Counted from the first letter of the stretch, positions 1 through 8,301 are shown. The stretch is DNA of 64,000 nt from an uncultured Trichococcus sp. (GCF_963667775.1 NZ_OY764015.1:1257168-1321167), one strand, 5' to 3'. The notes: generated by a model from the letters alone, not told the origin. Made by a program: numbers and translations.

Positions 1-156
1 CAATTCCACTGCGATCTTCCCTGTTCCGCAAGCCAGTTCCATGATGTTCAGACCGGATTTTCCGGCTGTATATTTTTCAACATAAAGAAGCCAGCTGTCG
101 TAGACAGACTGGTCCATTATTTCATCATAGTAATGGGCAAAGATGTCGTAACTCAT
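1..156 (-). CDS. yqeM: Class I SAM methyltransferase, YqeM-like (partial, C-terminus outside window)
   Basis: Only the first 52 codons lie in the window; the gene runs off the left edge. Seen: the N-terminus reads MSYDIFAHYYDEIMD and is followed by the glycine-rich SAM-binding motif I (MELACGTGKIAVEL) at residues about 39-52. The ATG overlaps the rsfS stop as ATGA, so it is translationally coupled to the upstream operon. Known: YqeM-type methyltransferases follow rsfS in the yqe operon of many Bacilli; the substrate is not established. The family call is good, but a specific function cannot be read from this fragment. Confidence 0.8.
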   Translation of the reverse strand, partial: MSYDIFAHYYDEIMDQSVYDSWLLYVEKYTAGKSGLNIMELACGTGKIAVEL

Positions 157-518
157 TGCTCTGTGACCATCCCTGAGATGTCGACCATAGGCGCATCGCT
201 CCATAATTTTTCGATGTTGTAATAACCGCGTTCCTCGTGGTTGAACACATGCACGATGACGTCGTTCAGATCGATCAATGTCCATTTGCCTGAATCTTTG
301 CCTTCAACATTTTTGATTTCGCCTTTGTTTTTGTATACGTTCTCCACGATCGATTCAACGATTGCAGCGACTTGCTTTTCATTGCGGCCGTTCATGACGA
401 CAAAGTAATCACCGATCGATGTCAACCCGCGCACATCCAATGCCATGATATCCTGAGCCAATTTGTCATCTGCAGCTTTAACCACTACTTCCAATAATTC
501 TTCACTTGTTAATTTCAT
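153..518 (-). CDS. rsfS: Ribosomal silencing factor RsfS (Iojap/YbeB family)
   Basis: A 121-residue protein that in this family binds L14 on the 50S subunit and blocks subunit joining when nutrients are short. Seen: the Iojap core, including DYFVVMNGRN near residues 37-46, the GKDSGKWTLIDLNDVIVHVF stretch and a C-terminal EERGYYNIEKLW. I chose the ATG at 518 (MKLTSEELLE) because it overlaps the yqeK stop by one base (TAATG) and gives the normal length; an upstream in-frame ATG would add ten residues. The gene lies between yqeK and yqeM in the usual yqe order. Confidence 0.95.
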   Translation of the reverse strand: MKLTSEELLEVVVKAADDKLAQDIMALDVRGLTSIGDYFVVMNGRNEKQVAAIVESIVENVYKNKGEIKNVEGKDSGKWTLIDLNDVIVHVFNHEERGYYNIEKLWSDAPMVDISGMVTEQ

Positions 519-1132
519 TATGATTTCCCCACTTTTCTTTGGACCCAACTGTTGTAGACATAGATCGTGCCGGGATAAATCGGCAGCTCTTTCTTCACCA
601 GATGGATGATTGTTTTTTCTATTTTAAAATAAGCTGCCTCGTCCAGACTGATTCCCGCCAATCTTCTGGCTTCGTCGACGCCCTTGAAAGAGCGGCCTGA
701 TTCGATGTAATCGGCTATGAACAGGACTTTCCCGATCAGGGTCATCGTCTCCCCGCCGATTGTATGTTGGCGGATTGCGTCAAGGATAGCCTCATCCGTG
801 ATTCCGAATACCGTTTCGGCATAATAAGCCCCGACAGGTCCATGCATGATTTCGCTGCCGTAGACGGTCATTTCGCTGTCCATCCCTTGGGACAGAACGA
901 TTGCCTTCATGTTTTTTGGATCATGTTCTTTCGCAAAGTCGTGCAGAAGAGCGGCCAACGAGCACGCTTCCACGGATGCGCCATATTTTTCCGCCAATTC
1001 GATGGAACAGGCTTCCACCCGCAGCACATGCTGGAAACGCGATGGCTTCATCTGTCTTTCCACTTCAGCCAAAACAGCTTCCCGCGTCCACTCCGTAAAG
1101 GTCCCTGTATATGCAATCTCAGTCTTCGTCAT
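518..1132 (-). CDS. yqeK: HD-domain phosphohydrolase YqeK, probable symmetrical Ap4A hydrolase
   Basis: This 204-residue HD-family protein matches YqeK, whose members hydrolyse diadenosine tetraphosphate symmetrically. Seen: the metal-binding HD set, with His in RFQHVLRV, His-Asp in ALLHDFAKE, a His in HGPVGAYY, His in AIRQHTIGG and an Asp in FIADYIE. The ATG at 1132 is chosen because AAGGA lies about 10 bases upstream; a further in-frame ATG at 1171 has its purine run directly against the codon and lies deeper in nadD. It overlaps nadD by 14 bases, which suggests coupling. Confidence 0.93.
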   Translation of the reverse strand: MTKTEIAYTGTFTEWTREAVLAEVERQMKPSRFQHVLRVEACSIELAEKYGASVEACSLAALLHDFAKEHDPKNMKAIVLSQGMDSEMTVYGSEIMHGPVGAYYAETVFGITDEAILDAIRQHTIGGETMTLIGKVLFIADYIESGRSFKGVDEARRLAGISLDEAAYFKIEKTIIHLVKKELPIYPGTIYVYNSWVQRKVGKS

Positions 1133-1784
1133 CGAGATAAAGTCCTTCTTCCAAAATGTAATCTTTGACATCCTCTTTAACCAAATAACGGATCGAACGG
1201 CCGGTCTTGACCATTTTGCGGATTTCCGTCGAGCTGATGTCGATCAAAGGCGCATCGACCCAGATGATCGGATAGATGCTTTCCCTTCCGTATCCTGGTC
1301 TGGCAACACCGACGAACTGAACAAGTTGCACCAATTCAGCGATGCTTTTCCACTTAGGCAAGTATTCAACCATGTCCCCGCCGATGATGAAATAATAATC
1401 GGTATCCGGGTGCATGGACGTCAACAATTTCATCGTATCGATCGTAAAACTTTTGCCACCGCGCTCCAACTCGATCGTTTCGATATCGAACAACGGATTG
1501 CCCGCAATGGACAACCGCACCATCGACTCACGATGTTTCGCCGAAATCGATGCCTTTTCATCGATATGAGGCGGTTCGGCATCGGGCATGAAATAGATCT
1601 TATCCAAGCCGAGTTGCTCCCCCACCTGCTGTGCGACGATCAGATGGCCCAAATGAGGGGGACTGAAGGTCCCACCCATGATGCCGATGCGTTTCCGGTC
1701 CTGGAAAGCGATCTGCGTCTCGACTTCTGTTTCTTCGATGATCATGTAATCCGTTTGTCCGATCAAATTTAAAGTTGTGATCAA
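1119..1784 (-). CDS. nadD: Nicotinate-nucleotide adenylyltransferase NadD
   Basis: NadD joins nicotinate mononucleotide to AMP from ATP in NAD synthesis. Seen: the nucleotidyltransferase signature GGTFSPPHLGH near residues 37-47 and the C-terminal SSTEIRK motif near residue 190. Length is 221 residues, slightly long because of an N-terminal extension of about 30 residues before the Rossmann start. The start codon is TTG, with GAGGTGAG six bases upstream and no better ATG nearby. It lies between yhbY and yqeK as in other Bacilli, linking NAD synthesis to this ribosome-assembly operon. Confidence 0.95.
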   Translation of the reverse strand: MITTLNLIGQTDYMIIEETEVETQIAFQDRKRIGIMGGTFSPPHLGHLIVAQQVGEQLGLDKIYFMPDAEPPHIDEKASISAKHRESMVRLSIAGNPLFDIETIELERGGKSFTIDTMKLLTSMHPDTDYYFIIGGDMVEYLPKWKSIAELVQLVQFVGVARPGYGRESIYPIIWVDAPLIDISSTEIRKMVKTGRSIRYLVKEDVKDYILEEGLYLDDED

Positions 1785-1821
1785 TTTTTCTCACCTCAAT
1801 AAAATAGGAATTGGCCTGCCT

Positions 1822-2133
1822 TTAGATTTTTTCAACGACAGTCGAATAACGACGGTTCTTTTCTTTCGAGGACGGTTTGAACAACACAAGCGTGCGTCCG
1901 ATTTGTTGGACGACGTTCGCTTTCAGCTTTTCTTCGATCGTTGCAGCGACATCTTCCGTTTCCTCATCCGTGTTCTGCAAAAGCGCGATTTTCAACAATT
2001 CTCTTTTTTCCAATGCTTCCCCGATTTGGTAAAGCATCTCCTCATTCAAGCCACCCTTACCCACTTGGAAGAGCGGATTCATGTGGTGCGCTTCTTTTTT
2101 CAAATATTGTTTTTGTTTGCCTCTTAATTCCAT
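1822..2133 (-). CDS. yhbY: CRM-domain RNA-binding protein YhbY
   Basis: A 103-residue CRM-domain protein. Homologues bind pre-50S particles. Seen: the N-terminal MELRGKQKQYLKKEAHHMNP followed by FQVGKGGLNEEM (the GxxG RNA-binding loop) and a C-terminal half with NVVQQIGRTLVLFKPS. The ATG is preceded by GAGGTGTCGA. It sits between yqeH and nadD with 22 and 37 base gaps, so it is surely in the same transcript. The family assignment is secure; the precise role in assembly is known only by analogy. Confidence 0.94.
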   Translation of the reverse strand: MELRGKQKQYLKKEAHHMNPLFQVGKGGLNEEMLYQIGEALEKRELLKIALLQNTDEETEDVAATIEEKLKANVVQQIGRTLVLFKPSSKEKNRRYSTVVEKI

Positions 2134-2155
2134 TCGACACCTCAGTCTTTTCTTA

Positions 2156-3283
2156 TTAAATGATTGGTTTGCGCATGACAGTGTCTACGCCTTGTGGTAC
2201 CCATGCTGCGACTTTTCCTGGTTTACGGACAGTGATCCATCCCAATCCGGAAAATACGATATCGGACGGTACTTTGACATTGAATTCACGTCTGACCAAT
2301 GGCGGGAAATTTTCCGCGTCTTCTGCAGACGGCGGCTGCAGAAGGCCACCCAGATGTTTTTCATAGAATTCATCCGCTTTTTCCAATTTGGTGCGGTGAA
2401 TTTTCAAGTCATTTGCGAAATAGCAAGTGAAGGACGATTTTTCCCCACTGATGAAATCAAAACGCGATGCCCCGCCCAAGAACAGCGTCTGTTCCGGGTT
2501 CAACTGATAAGTGATTGGCTTAATTTCGTGTTGCGGCGCTACAAGCTTCAATTCTTTCGGGCTCAGGACATGCGCCATTTGATGGTGATGGATGATCCCC
2601 GGCGTATCGATGAGGAAATGCCCATCGTCCAACGGAATACGGATCTGATCCAAAGTCGTCCCTGGGAATTGGGAAGTCGTGATGACATCTTCCTTATTGC
2701 CGGTAGCGGCACGGATGATCTGGTTCATGACAGTGGATTTGCCCACATTCGTAACGCCCACTACATAAACATCTTTCCCATCCCGCTGTTCTTCGATGGT
2801 CTCCAACAGATCATCAATGGATGTCGCTTTCTTGCCGCTTACCAGCACGACATCAACCGGACGCAAGCCTACAGACTGCACTTGTTCCGTCAGCCATTGC
2901 TTCACACGCGAAAGTTTGACCGACTTCGGCAAAACATCCACTTTATTTCCGACCACCAACACTTTATTTTTGCCCGCAAAGCGATGCAAACCGGGAATCA
3001 TGCTACCGTAAACGTCAAACAAGTCGATGACATTTACGATCAAGGCATCTTCCATCGAGATGGTGTTCAGCATCGCCAAAAATTCATCATCCGTGACGGA
3101 AACTTTTTCCATCTGGTTGTAATGGCGCAACCTGAAGCAACGTTGGCAGTATAATTGCCCGGAATCCAAACCCTTTTGCAAAGCGGCCGCCGGAGTATAT
3201 CCTCGTTCGGTCGGATCATCTGTCTGGATTTTCGCCCCACAGCCGATGCAATAGAGTTCTTCTGTTAATTCTTCTTTAGTCAA
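2156..3283 (-). CDS. yqeH: Ribosome biogenesis GTPase YqeH (circularly permuted)
   Basis: YqeH is a circularly permuted GTPase needed for 30S subunit assembly. Seen: an N-terminal zinc finger (CIGCGAK near residue 12, YCQRCFRLRH near residue 45), then GTPase motifs in permuted order: NKVD (G4) near residue 112, SGKKA (G5) near 149, then VGVTNVGKST (G1) near 175 and DTPGI (G3) near 226. Length, 375 residues, is normal. The start is TTG with GGAGG seven bases upstream. It overlaps the yqeG end by eight bases. Confidence 0.96.
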   Translation of the reverse strand: MTKEELTEELYCIGCGAKIQTDDPTERGYTPAAALQKGLDSGQLYCQRCFRLRHYNQMEKVSVTDDEFLAMLNTISMEDALIVNVIDLFDVYGSMIPGLHRFAGKNKVLVVGNKVDVLPKSVKLSRVKQWLTEQVQSVGLRPVDVVLVSGKKATSIDDLLETIEEQRDGKDVYVVGVTNVGKSTVMNQIIRAATGNKEDVITTSQFPGTTLDQIRIPLDDGHFLIDTPGIIHHHQMAHVLSPKELKLVAPQHEIKPITYQLNPEQTLFLGGASRFDFISGEKSSFTCYFANDLKIHRTKLEKADEFYEKHLGGLLQPPSAEDAENFPPLVRREFNVKVPSDIVFSGLGWITVRKPGKVAAWVPQGVDTVMRKPII

Positions 3284-3803
3284 GTGATTTCCTCCATATC
3301 ATTCCTGGATCATTTTTCAACAAACGTTTCAGCAGCTTTCTTTCAAAGAATCGATTTATGCGCGTATTCCATCCGTCCGAGTTGATGATCGGCATTACCC
3401 ATGCACTCTTGACTCCCGCCCGATTCGCGCCAAAAACATCCGTAATCAATTGGTCCCCCACCATCAGGCATTGATCCAACGGCAGTTGCAGCTGTTTGGC
3501 TGCTTTGATGTAGCCACGGCGAGAAGGCTTCAGAGATCTAGGCACATAGGGTAATTGCAGTTTATCAGCGATTATTTTGATGCGCTTATCGCTGTTGTTG
3601 GAAATGATGACGACAGGTATCGCATTTTCTTTCATCAAAGCGATCCAATCCTTCAACTCCTGTGTCCCTTCCGGATTATTCCAAGCGATCAAGGTATTAT
3701 CCAGATCGGTCAGCACACCGTTGATGTTGTTCTTTTCAAGTTGTTCCGGAGTGATGTGATAGATGGATTCCACCATCCATGTCGGTTTGAATTTATTTAA
3801 CAT
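3276..3803 (-). CDS. yqeG: HAD-superfamily phosphatase YqeG
   Basis: First gene of the yqe operon, 175 residues. Seen: HAD motif I as TDLDNTLIAW near residues 32-41, motif II VIISNNS near 71, and motif IV GDQLITDVFGANRAG near 118. Known: YqeG-type proteins are HAD class IIIA phosphatases; the related mitochondrial Gep4 acts on phosphatidylglycerophosphate, and bacterial members are often annotated that way, but I see no proof here. The ribosome site is GAGGAG six bases before ATG. A likely promoter lies at 4013-4040. Confidence 0.92.
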   Translation of the reverse strand: MLNKFKPTWMVESIYHITPEQLEKNNINGVLTDLDNTLIAWNNPEGTQELKDWIALMKENAIPVVIISNNSDKRIKIIADKLQLPYVPRSLKPSRRGYIKAAKQLQLPLDQCLMVGDQLITDVFGANRAGVKSAWVMPIINSDGWNTRINRFFERKLLKRLLKNDPGMIWRKSLD

Positions 3804-4012
3804 ATTGTCTCCTCATCAAAAAAATAAGAGGACGGGGAAAAAGCAACAACGTCACTTTTCAAGCAAAACCCGAGAAAACTTCCCCAAGTCGCGCCCCAAA
3901 ACCGAATAACTGCACGGCACACAATCCGAAACAAGCACCCTGTACCCCGCAAAAAAGTTTTGACCCACCCTCACTACTATCCAATTGTATATTATAACCC
4001 CATTCCAATAAC

Positions 4013-4040
4013 ATTATAAAGCATAAACAAAAAAATACAA
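4013..4040 (-). promoter_or_regulatory. Probable promoter of the yqeG-yqeM operon
   Basis: On the minus strand: TTGTAT (4040-4035), a 16-base spacer, TATAAT (4018-4013). Transcription would start near 4005, giving a leader of about 200 bases before yqeG. The first base of the -35 box abuts the edge of the hairpin repeat at 4041-4162. Confidence 0.55.
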
Positions 4041-4162
4041 GAGCGCGATGCTATGCGGTAGGGGGCGAGCACTAAACGGATTAGCCGCAATGGGCTGCTT
4101 TTTGCCCATGTAGGCTAATCAGATTAGGCGGAACCCCCTGCATAGCAGAGCGCGTCTAAGAT
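4041..4162. repeat. Family I hairpin repeat, copy a
   Basis: Imperfect palindrome of about 120 bases. Outer arms GCTATGC/GCATAGC, then AGGGGG/CCCCCT, then CTAA/TTAG, an inner stem GATTAGCC/GGCTAATC and an apical stem ATGGGC/GCCCAT around a TGCTTTTT loop. The asymmetric bulge reads CGAGCA on the 5' side and GGCGGAA on the 3' side. Flanks are GAGCGCGAT on the left and AGAGCGCGTCTAAGAT on the right. The stems differ from copies b-d but remain self-complementary. Confidence 0.85.
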
Positions 4163-4182
4163 GAGCGCGATGATTCGCGGGA
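4163..4182. repeat. Fragment of a family I repeat (left end)
   Basis: The 20 bases GAGCGCGATGATTCGCGGGA match the left end of copy d (23131 onward) and are cut off by the start of copy b. Confidence 0.6.
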
Positions 4183-4305
4183 GAGTGCGATGAATCCCTG
4201 GGTAGAAATCGAGCACTAAGAGGACTAACACTAAACGGACGCTTTTTGTCCGTGTGTGGTAGTCAGCTTAGGCACAGATTTCTGGGATTCAGAACACGTT
4301 TGATA
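4183..4305. repeat. Family I hairpin repeat, copy b
   Basis: Nested stems GAATCCC/GGGATTC, AGAAATC/GATTTCT, CTAAG/CTTAG, GACTA/TAGTC and CGGAC/GTCCG around a GCTTTTT loop. Left flank GAGTGCGAT, right flank CAGAACACGTTTGATA. The 5' bulge is GAGCA and the 3' bulge GCACA. It is almost identical to copy c 19 kb away (23019-23130), which shows recent copying. A degraded right half (CAGCTTAGGCGCGCG) follows at about 4332. Confidence 0.88.
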
Positions 4306-4355
4306 TGGCGCTATGTCCCTAGGCAGCTTGTCAGCTTAGGCGCGCGCATTTGGGC

Positions 4356-4396
4356 CCGGAAAAGATGGATAACTTTCCGATATCCATCTTTTCCGC
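4356..4396. other. Strong hairpin downstream of thrB
   Basis: The arms GGAAAAGATGGATA and TATCCATCTTTTCC flank an eight-base loop. There is no T-tract on either side, so it is not a classic terminator. It lies between the thrB terminator and the family I copies. Confidence 0.6.
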
Positions 4397-4437
4397 CCGC
4401 GTCCTCCCTAACACCTGCGAACACTACCCCAAAATAC

Positions 4438-4463
4438 AAAAAACCCAAGGATTTCTCCTCGGG
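4438..4463 (-). terminator. Terminator of hom-thrB
   Basis: On the minus strand, CCCGAGG and CCTTGGG pair across a six-base loop and are followed by TTTTTT, seven bases after the thrB stop. Confidence 0.85.
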
Positions 4464-4470
4464 CCCGCTA

Positions 4471-5340
4471 TTATTTGATTACTTGCACGCCATTTTTTTC
4501 AACATGCAGCAGCTTGACTGCACTGTCTTTGACAGCGGCTTTGGCCGCGGCAACGAACGCCTCTGCTTTTTCAGGGTGGATCATCGTAAGGATCGTCGTG
4601 CCGGCACCACTCAGGTAAGTACCGTACGCACCCATTTCATGCCCCAATTCCCGGACTTGACTCAACTCCGGAACCAAGGTGCCCCGATAGGGCTCATGGA
4701 ATACATCTTTCTCCATCAATGCGCCCGCTTTTACGATGTCACCCGCAAAAACTGCCGCCACCAGCATATTCGAGATACTGCTGCCTTTGACAGCTTCCTT
4801 GAACGGAAGCGAATCCGGCAAAACGGCCCTGCTCTCCTTCGTCAACAATTCCTTTTCCGGAATCGTCACTACCAAGGCAACCTCAGGGAAACTCGCCTTC
4901 GTCCAGTATACTTTGGAATCCAAAACAGTTCCGACCGTAAAATCACCGGTGATGGCAGGCGTCACATTATCGGGATGACCTTCGATGCGCGTAGCGATCT
5001 GAATTTTATCGTCAATGCTCAATTGCAGATCTGCGCATTGATTGGCCAACTCGATCCCCGCAACGATCGCAGCTGAACTGCTGCCCAATCCTCTGGCGGC
5101 AGGCACTTCACTCGTCATCGTGATTTTCCTTGGTGCCATATTCGGCGCCAAAGACAACGCGGTCTCAATAATCAGATTTGTTTTATCGGTGGGGATCCCC
5201 GCCCCCAAATCGTGGAGGATTTCCCATTCGTCGGCCTCTTCTTTTACAGTCAACGTCAAATATAATGATACAGCCAATCCAAGGGAATCGAACCCTGGCC
5301 CCAAATTGGCGGAAGTTGCCGGTACACGGATATCAAACAT
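4471..5340 (-). CDS. thrB: Homoserine kinase
   Basis: ThrB phosphorylates homoserine, the step before threonine synthase. It is a GHMP kinase of 289 residues. Seen: N-terminal VPATSANLGPGFDSLG (residues about 5-20), the ATP-binding loop ARGLGSSSAA near residue 84, and the C-terminal GHMP motif LSGAGTTIL near 250. I chose the ATG at 5340 (MFDIRVPATS), the usual family N-terminus; an upstream in-frame TTG at 5352 would add four residues and sits against the purine run. It follows hom after about 80 bases. No thrC is in the window. Confidence 0.95.
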   Translation of the reverse strand: MFDIRVPATSANLGPGFDSLGLAVSLYLTLTVKEEADEWEILHDLGAGIPTDKTNLIIETALSLAPNMAPRKITMTSEVPAARGLGSSSAAIVAGIELANQCADLQLSIDDKIQIATRIEGHPDNVTPAITGDFTVGTVLDSKVYWTKASFPEVALVVTIPEKELLTKESRAVLPDSLPFKEAVKGSSISNMLVAAVFAGDIVKAGALMEKDVFHEPYRGTLVPELSQVRELGHEMGAYGTYLSGAGTTILTMIHPEKAEAFVAAAKAAVKDSAVKLLHVEKNGVQVIK

Positions 5341-5422
5341 CCTACTAATCAATCCTTTCCAAAAGAACGATGGTCCATCATTTCTTGATCTATTATTTAT
5401 CCGAAATACAAAAGAAGTCCGA

Positions 5423-6712
5423 TCAGTGTTCCAATACTTTGAAATGGACCTTCAATTTCATATCATCATTATCTTCCATCGCCTGGATGATTTCATTTTC
5501 TTGCGCTTTCGACATCGGATGCGTAACGATAACAATGATCGCCTTACCGTTTGCCAATGGCTCTTGGATGATCTTGTCAAAGCTGACTTCCGCAGTGGCG
5601 AAGATTTTCGCCAATTCCAAAAACTGTCCGGCACGATCGGTAACTTCCAAACGCATGAATACCGGGTTGATGACCTGCTCAGGTTTCGCGATCAAAGTCT
5701 CTACCTCATACTCGTTGAAAATGTTTCCGGTTGTTCCCAAAAGGATATTTTTTGCGATATTCATCACATCACTGACAACAGCTGTCGCGGTAGGCAACTC
5801 ACCAGCTCCGGCACCGTAGAACATCGTTTCCCCAAGAGCTTCCCCAGCCACAAAGACAGCATTCATTTCATTGTTGACGCTGGCCAAAGGATGCGATTCC
5901 GGAACAAATACCGGTCCGACTTCCACATTGACACTGTCTTCGATTTTTTCGGCAGTACCGATCAATTTGATTTTGTAGCCTAAACGATTCGCCAACTTGA
6001 TATCGTTGATGGAAACATTGCGGATACCAGTCACTGCTACATCATCCAAAGTCACATCATTCGTTCCGAAGGCAAGACGAGCCAAAATGACCATTTTGCG
6101 CGCTGCATCCAACCCATCGACATCGCTTGTCGGATTTTTTTCGGCAAAGCCCAATTCTTGTGCCAATGCTAAAGCCTCATCGTAAGAATAGCCTTCTTTG
6201 TCCATTTTCGTCATCATGAAGTTGGTCGTACCGTTCACGATCCCCATGACTTTCTGGATATTGTCGGAAGCGAAACTTTCCGTAATCGCACGCAGGATCG
6301 GAACCCCGCCAGCAACAGCCGCTTCATACAAGAAGTCGCATTTGTTCGCTTTCGCCAGTGTGACCAATTCTTTCCCATGCAAAGCCACAAGGTCTTTGTT
6401 TGCTGAGACGACATGTTTCCCGGCCGCCAACGCTTTGGAAATATAATCTTTTGCTGCCGGAACATATCCGATCAATTCTACAATAATCGAAATATCATCG
6501 TCGTTTAAAATTTCATCAAAATTATCAGTGCAATGAACAGACTCGCCAAAGAATGTTTTGCATTTGTCAAGGTCGCGGTCCAGAACCGTTTTGATGACCA
6601 CTTCCTGGCCGACCACTTGATTGATTTTATTCTGGTGGCCACCTATGATGCGGGCAACGCCAGTCCCTATCGTCCCTAGTCCTAATAAACCTACATAAAT
6701 CTTGTTTGCCAT
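5423..6712 (-). CDS. hom: Homoserine dehydrogenase
   Basis: This enzyme reduces aspartate semialdehyde to homoserine, at the branch to threonine and methionine. Seen: NAD(P)-binding GLGTIGTGVARI at residues 10-21, catalytic-domain motifs SANKDLVALHG near 103 and GIVNGTTNFM near 162, DVDGLDAARK near 200, and a C-terminal ACT domain from about residue 350 (TDRAGQFLELAKIF), which in this family binds threonine for feedback control. Length, 429, is normal for the monofunctional form. GAGGTG precedes the ATG. It heads hom-thrB. Confidence 0.96.
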   Translation of the reverse strand: MANKIYVGLLGLGTIGTGVARIIGGHQNKINQVVGQEVVIKTVLDRDLDKCKTFFGESVHCTDNFDEILNDDDISIIVELIGYVPAAKDYISKALAAGKHVVSANKDLVALHGKELVTLAKANKCDFLYEAAVAGGVPILRAITESFASDNIQKVMGIVNGTTNFMMTKMDKEGYSYDEALALAQELGFAEKNPTSDVDGLDAARKMVILARLAFGTNDVTLDDVAVTGIRNVSINDIKLANRLGYKIKLIGTAEKIEDSVNVEVGPVFVPESHPLASVNNEMNAVFVAGEALGETMFYGAGAGELPTATAVVSDVMNIAKNILLGTTGNIFNEYEVETLIAKPEQVINPVFMRLEVTDRAGQFLELAKIFATAEVSFDKIIQEPLANGKAIIVIVTHPMSKAQENEIIQAMEDNDDMKLKVHFKVLEH

Positions 6713-6830
6713 AATTCCACCTCTTCAATTATTTCCTTATTACACAGTATACTGAAAGTTAAGGAATTACTCTACATAAAAATTAAAAACTTTTAATCTT
6801 TGCCACGTTATTCCAATAAAGATGAAACAG

Positions 6831-6878
6831 AAAAAAAGGCAGGGATAAAATGAGCCGACTCATTTTACCCCTGCCTTT
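6831..6878 (-). terminator. Terminator of the ykuJ-like gene
   Basis: Near-perfect 18-base stem (AAAGGCAGGGGTAAAATGAG on the minus strand pairs with its reverse across CGG) followed by a run of seven T. Confidence 0.9.
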
Positions 6879-6899
6879 GTTCATGGATGGATGAATGAA

Positions 6900-7130
6900 T
6901 TAATCTTGCAATAATTCGTAAATTTCGATGGCAACTAAATCAAGATCATCAAATTGATAAGTTTGGTTTGAATCGTGTTCTTCCAATTCAAAACTTTCCG
7001 TATCGCGGTTGTATTTAACGACGCAACGTTCTACGCCTTCTTTTTCAAAACGACGGATTTCGACATCACCATTGTCTTCCATCATTACTTCTAGGCGACG
7101 AAGGATCGCTGAGAGCTGTGAAGGTTTCAT
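6900..7130 (-). CDS. ykuJ: YkuJ-like DUF1797 family protein
   Basis: A small acidic protein of 76 residues. It resembles Bacillus YkuJ (DUF1797), whose function is unknown. Seen: the N-terminal helix LSAILRRLEVMMEDNG, then beta strands EIRRFEKEGVERCVVKY and a C-terminal acidic helix FDDLDLVAIEIYELL. No signal peptide or membrane segment. It is a single-gene unit with its own terminator, and AAAGGGGAAA lies before the ATG. Confidence 0.8.
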   Translation of the reverse strand: MKPSQLSAILRRLEVMMEDNGDVEIRRFEKEGVERCVVKYNRDTESFELEEHDSNQTYQFDDLDLVAIEIYELLQD

Positions 7131-7369
7131 GATATTTCCCCTTTCAAGACTAACTTCTTATTTATTCTAGCATTTTTTTTCTGACTGCGCATCAATTTAC
7201 TGTAATTTATATAAGAAAAACAATATTTGAGTATTGCTTCACTATGTTTGCGGAAAACCTGTCGAAATGATGCATAGCACAGAAAGTTTCTTTCGCTTTG
7301 TCCATCTCATCCTAAACAAGCGGTTCACTTCCATTCACTCAGCGCGCACCACAAAGTCTCGAAGACAAC

Positions 7370-8236
7370 CTATTCCCCCCACCAAAGTTTCACAAGCGCT
7401 TGCGTCCCATCACCAGCAAAACCGTTGTCCGCTAATTGTTCGTAAAGTACCGCCGCCTGTTTGGTAGCAGGCAAATCGACGCCCAGCCTATCCGCTTCAT
7501 CCAGTGCAATCTTCAGATCTTTGACGAAATGTTTGACGAAAAAGCCGGCTGAGTAATCTTGTTTCAGGATCCTGGGGGCATAGTTCGTCAAAGACCAGTT
7601 AGCGGCGCTGCCGGAACCGACTTGTTCGATCACGCGTTCCAAATCCAATCCCGCTGCTTTCGAATAAACCAGTAATTCGGTCATTCCCGTCATCGTGCCG
7701 GCAACCATGATCTGGTTGGCCATTTTTGTGTGCTGGCCGCTGCCGGCTGGCCCTTGCAGCATTACCTTGCTCGAAAAAACAGACAAGACTTCTTTTGCGG
7801 CACCAAACGCTCCCTCATCTCCGCCGACCATCGTTGTGAGCGTGCCGTTTTGCGCCCCTTTGTCTCCTCCTGATACCGGAGCATCCAACGTCCGGATCCC
7901 TCTTTCTTTCCCGAAAGCGTATATTTTTTCAGCCAAAGTCGGTGTACTCGTTGTCATATCAATGAGAATATGGTGGTCATCCGCTTTCGAAAAGATTCCG
8001 CTCTCCCCAAAATAGGTCTCTTCCACGTCATTCGGATAGCCCACCATCGTAATGACGATGTCCGATTGCGCCGTCACGTCGGCAGGGGTATCGCACCAAC
8101 CGGCTCCTTTTGCGACAACCTCATCCGCTCTACTCTTCGTCCGATTATAGACCTGGACAGGATAACCCGCATTCATGAGATGTTTGATCATGGATGAGCC
8201 CATGACACCCGTTCCGATAAAACCAATTTTTTCCAT
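7370..8236 (-). CDS. NAD(P)-dependent 3-hydroxyisobutyrate dehydrogenase-family oxidoreductase
   Basis: This 288-residue beta-hydroxyacid dehydrogenase has an N-terminal Rossmann motif GFIGTGVMGSSM (residues 5-16), a substrate-binding DAPVSGGDKGA near 118 and the catalytic Lys in GSGQHTKMANQ near 170. Family members reduce or oxidise 3-hydroxyisobutyrate, tartronate semialdehyde, succinic semialdehyde or related compounds; the substrate cannot be read from sequence. It stands alone with AAGGGGCGG before the ATG, and no valine-degradation genes are nearby, so a semialdehyde reductase role is as likely as the named reaction. Confidence 0.88.
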   Translation of the reverse strand: MEKIGFIGTGVMGSSMIKHLMNAGYPVQVYNRTKSRADEVVAKGAGWCDTPADVTAQSDIVITMVGYPNDVEETYFGESGIFSKADDHHILIDMTTSTPTLAEKIYAFGKERGIRTLDAPVSGGDKGAQNGTLTTMVGGDEGAFGAAKEVLSVFSSKVMLQGPAGSGQHTKMANQIMVAGTMTGMTELLVYSKAAGLDLERVIEQVGSGSAANWSLTNYAPRILKQDYSAGFFVKHFVKDLKIALDEADRLGVDLPATKQAAVLYEQLADNGFAGDGTQALVKLWWGE

Positions 8237-8301
8237 TTATAAAACCGCCCCTTCTAAACGCTATGCCAACAGTATACCTTACGACTAGCTCAGATAAAAA
8301 C

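Noticed and set aside
909..1772. 287-residue plus-strand ORF across yqeK-nadD
   Set aside because: It is antisense to two well supported genes and has no recognisable domain or ribosome site.
2081..3154. 357-residue plus-strand ORF over yqeH
   Set aside because: Shadow of yqeH; composition is unlike a protein and it lacks any family motif.
4041..4462. CRISPR array from the repeated GAGCACTAAG pieces
   Set aside because: The repeats are long palindromes with variable stems, have no unique spacers of constant length, and no cas gene is nearby.
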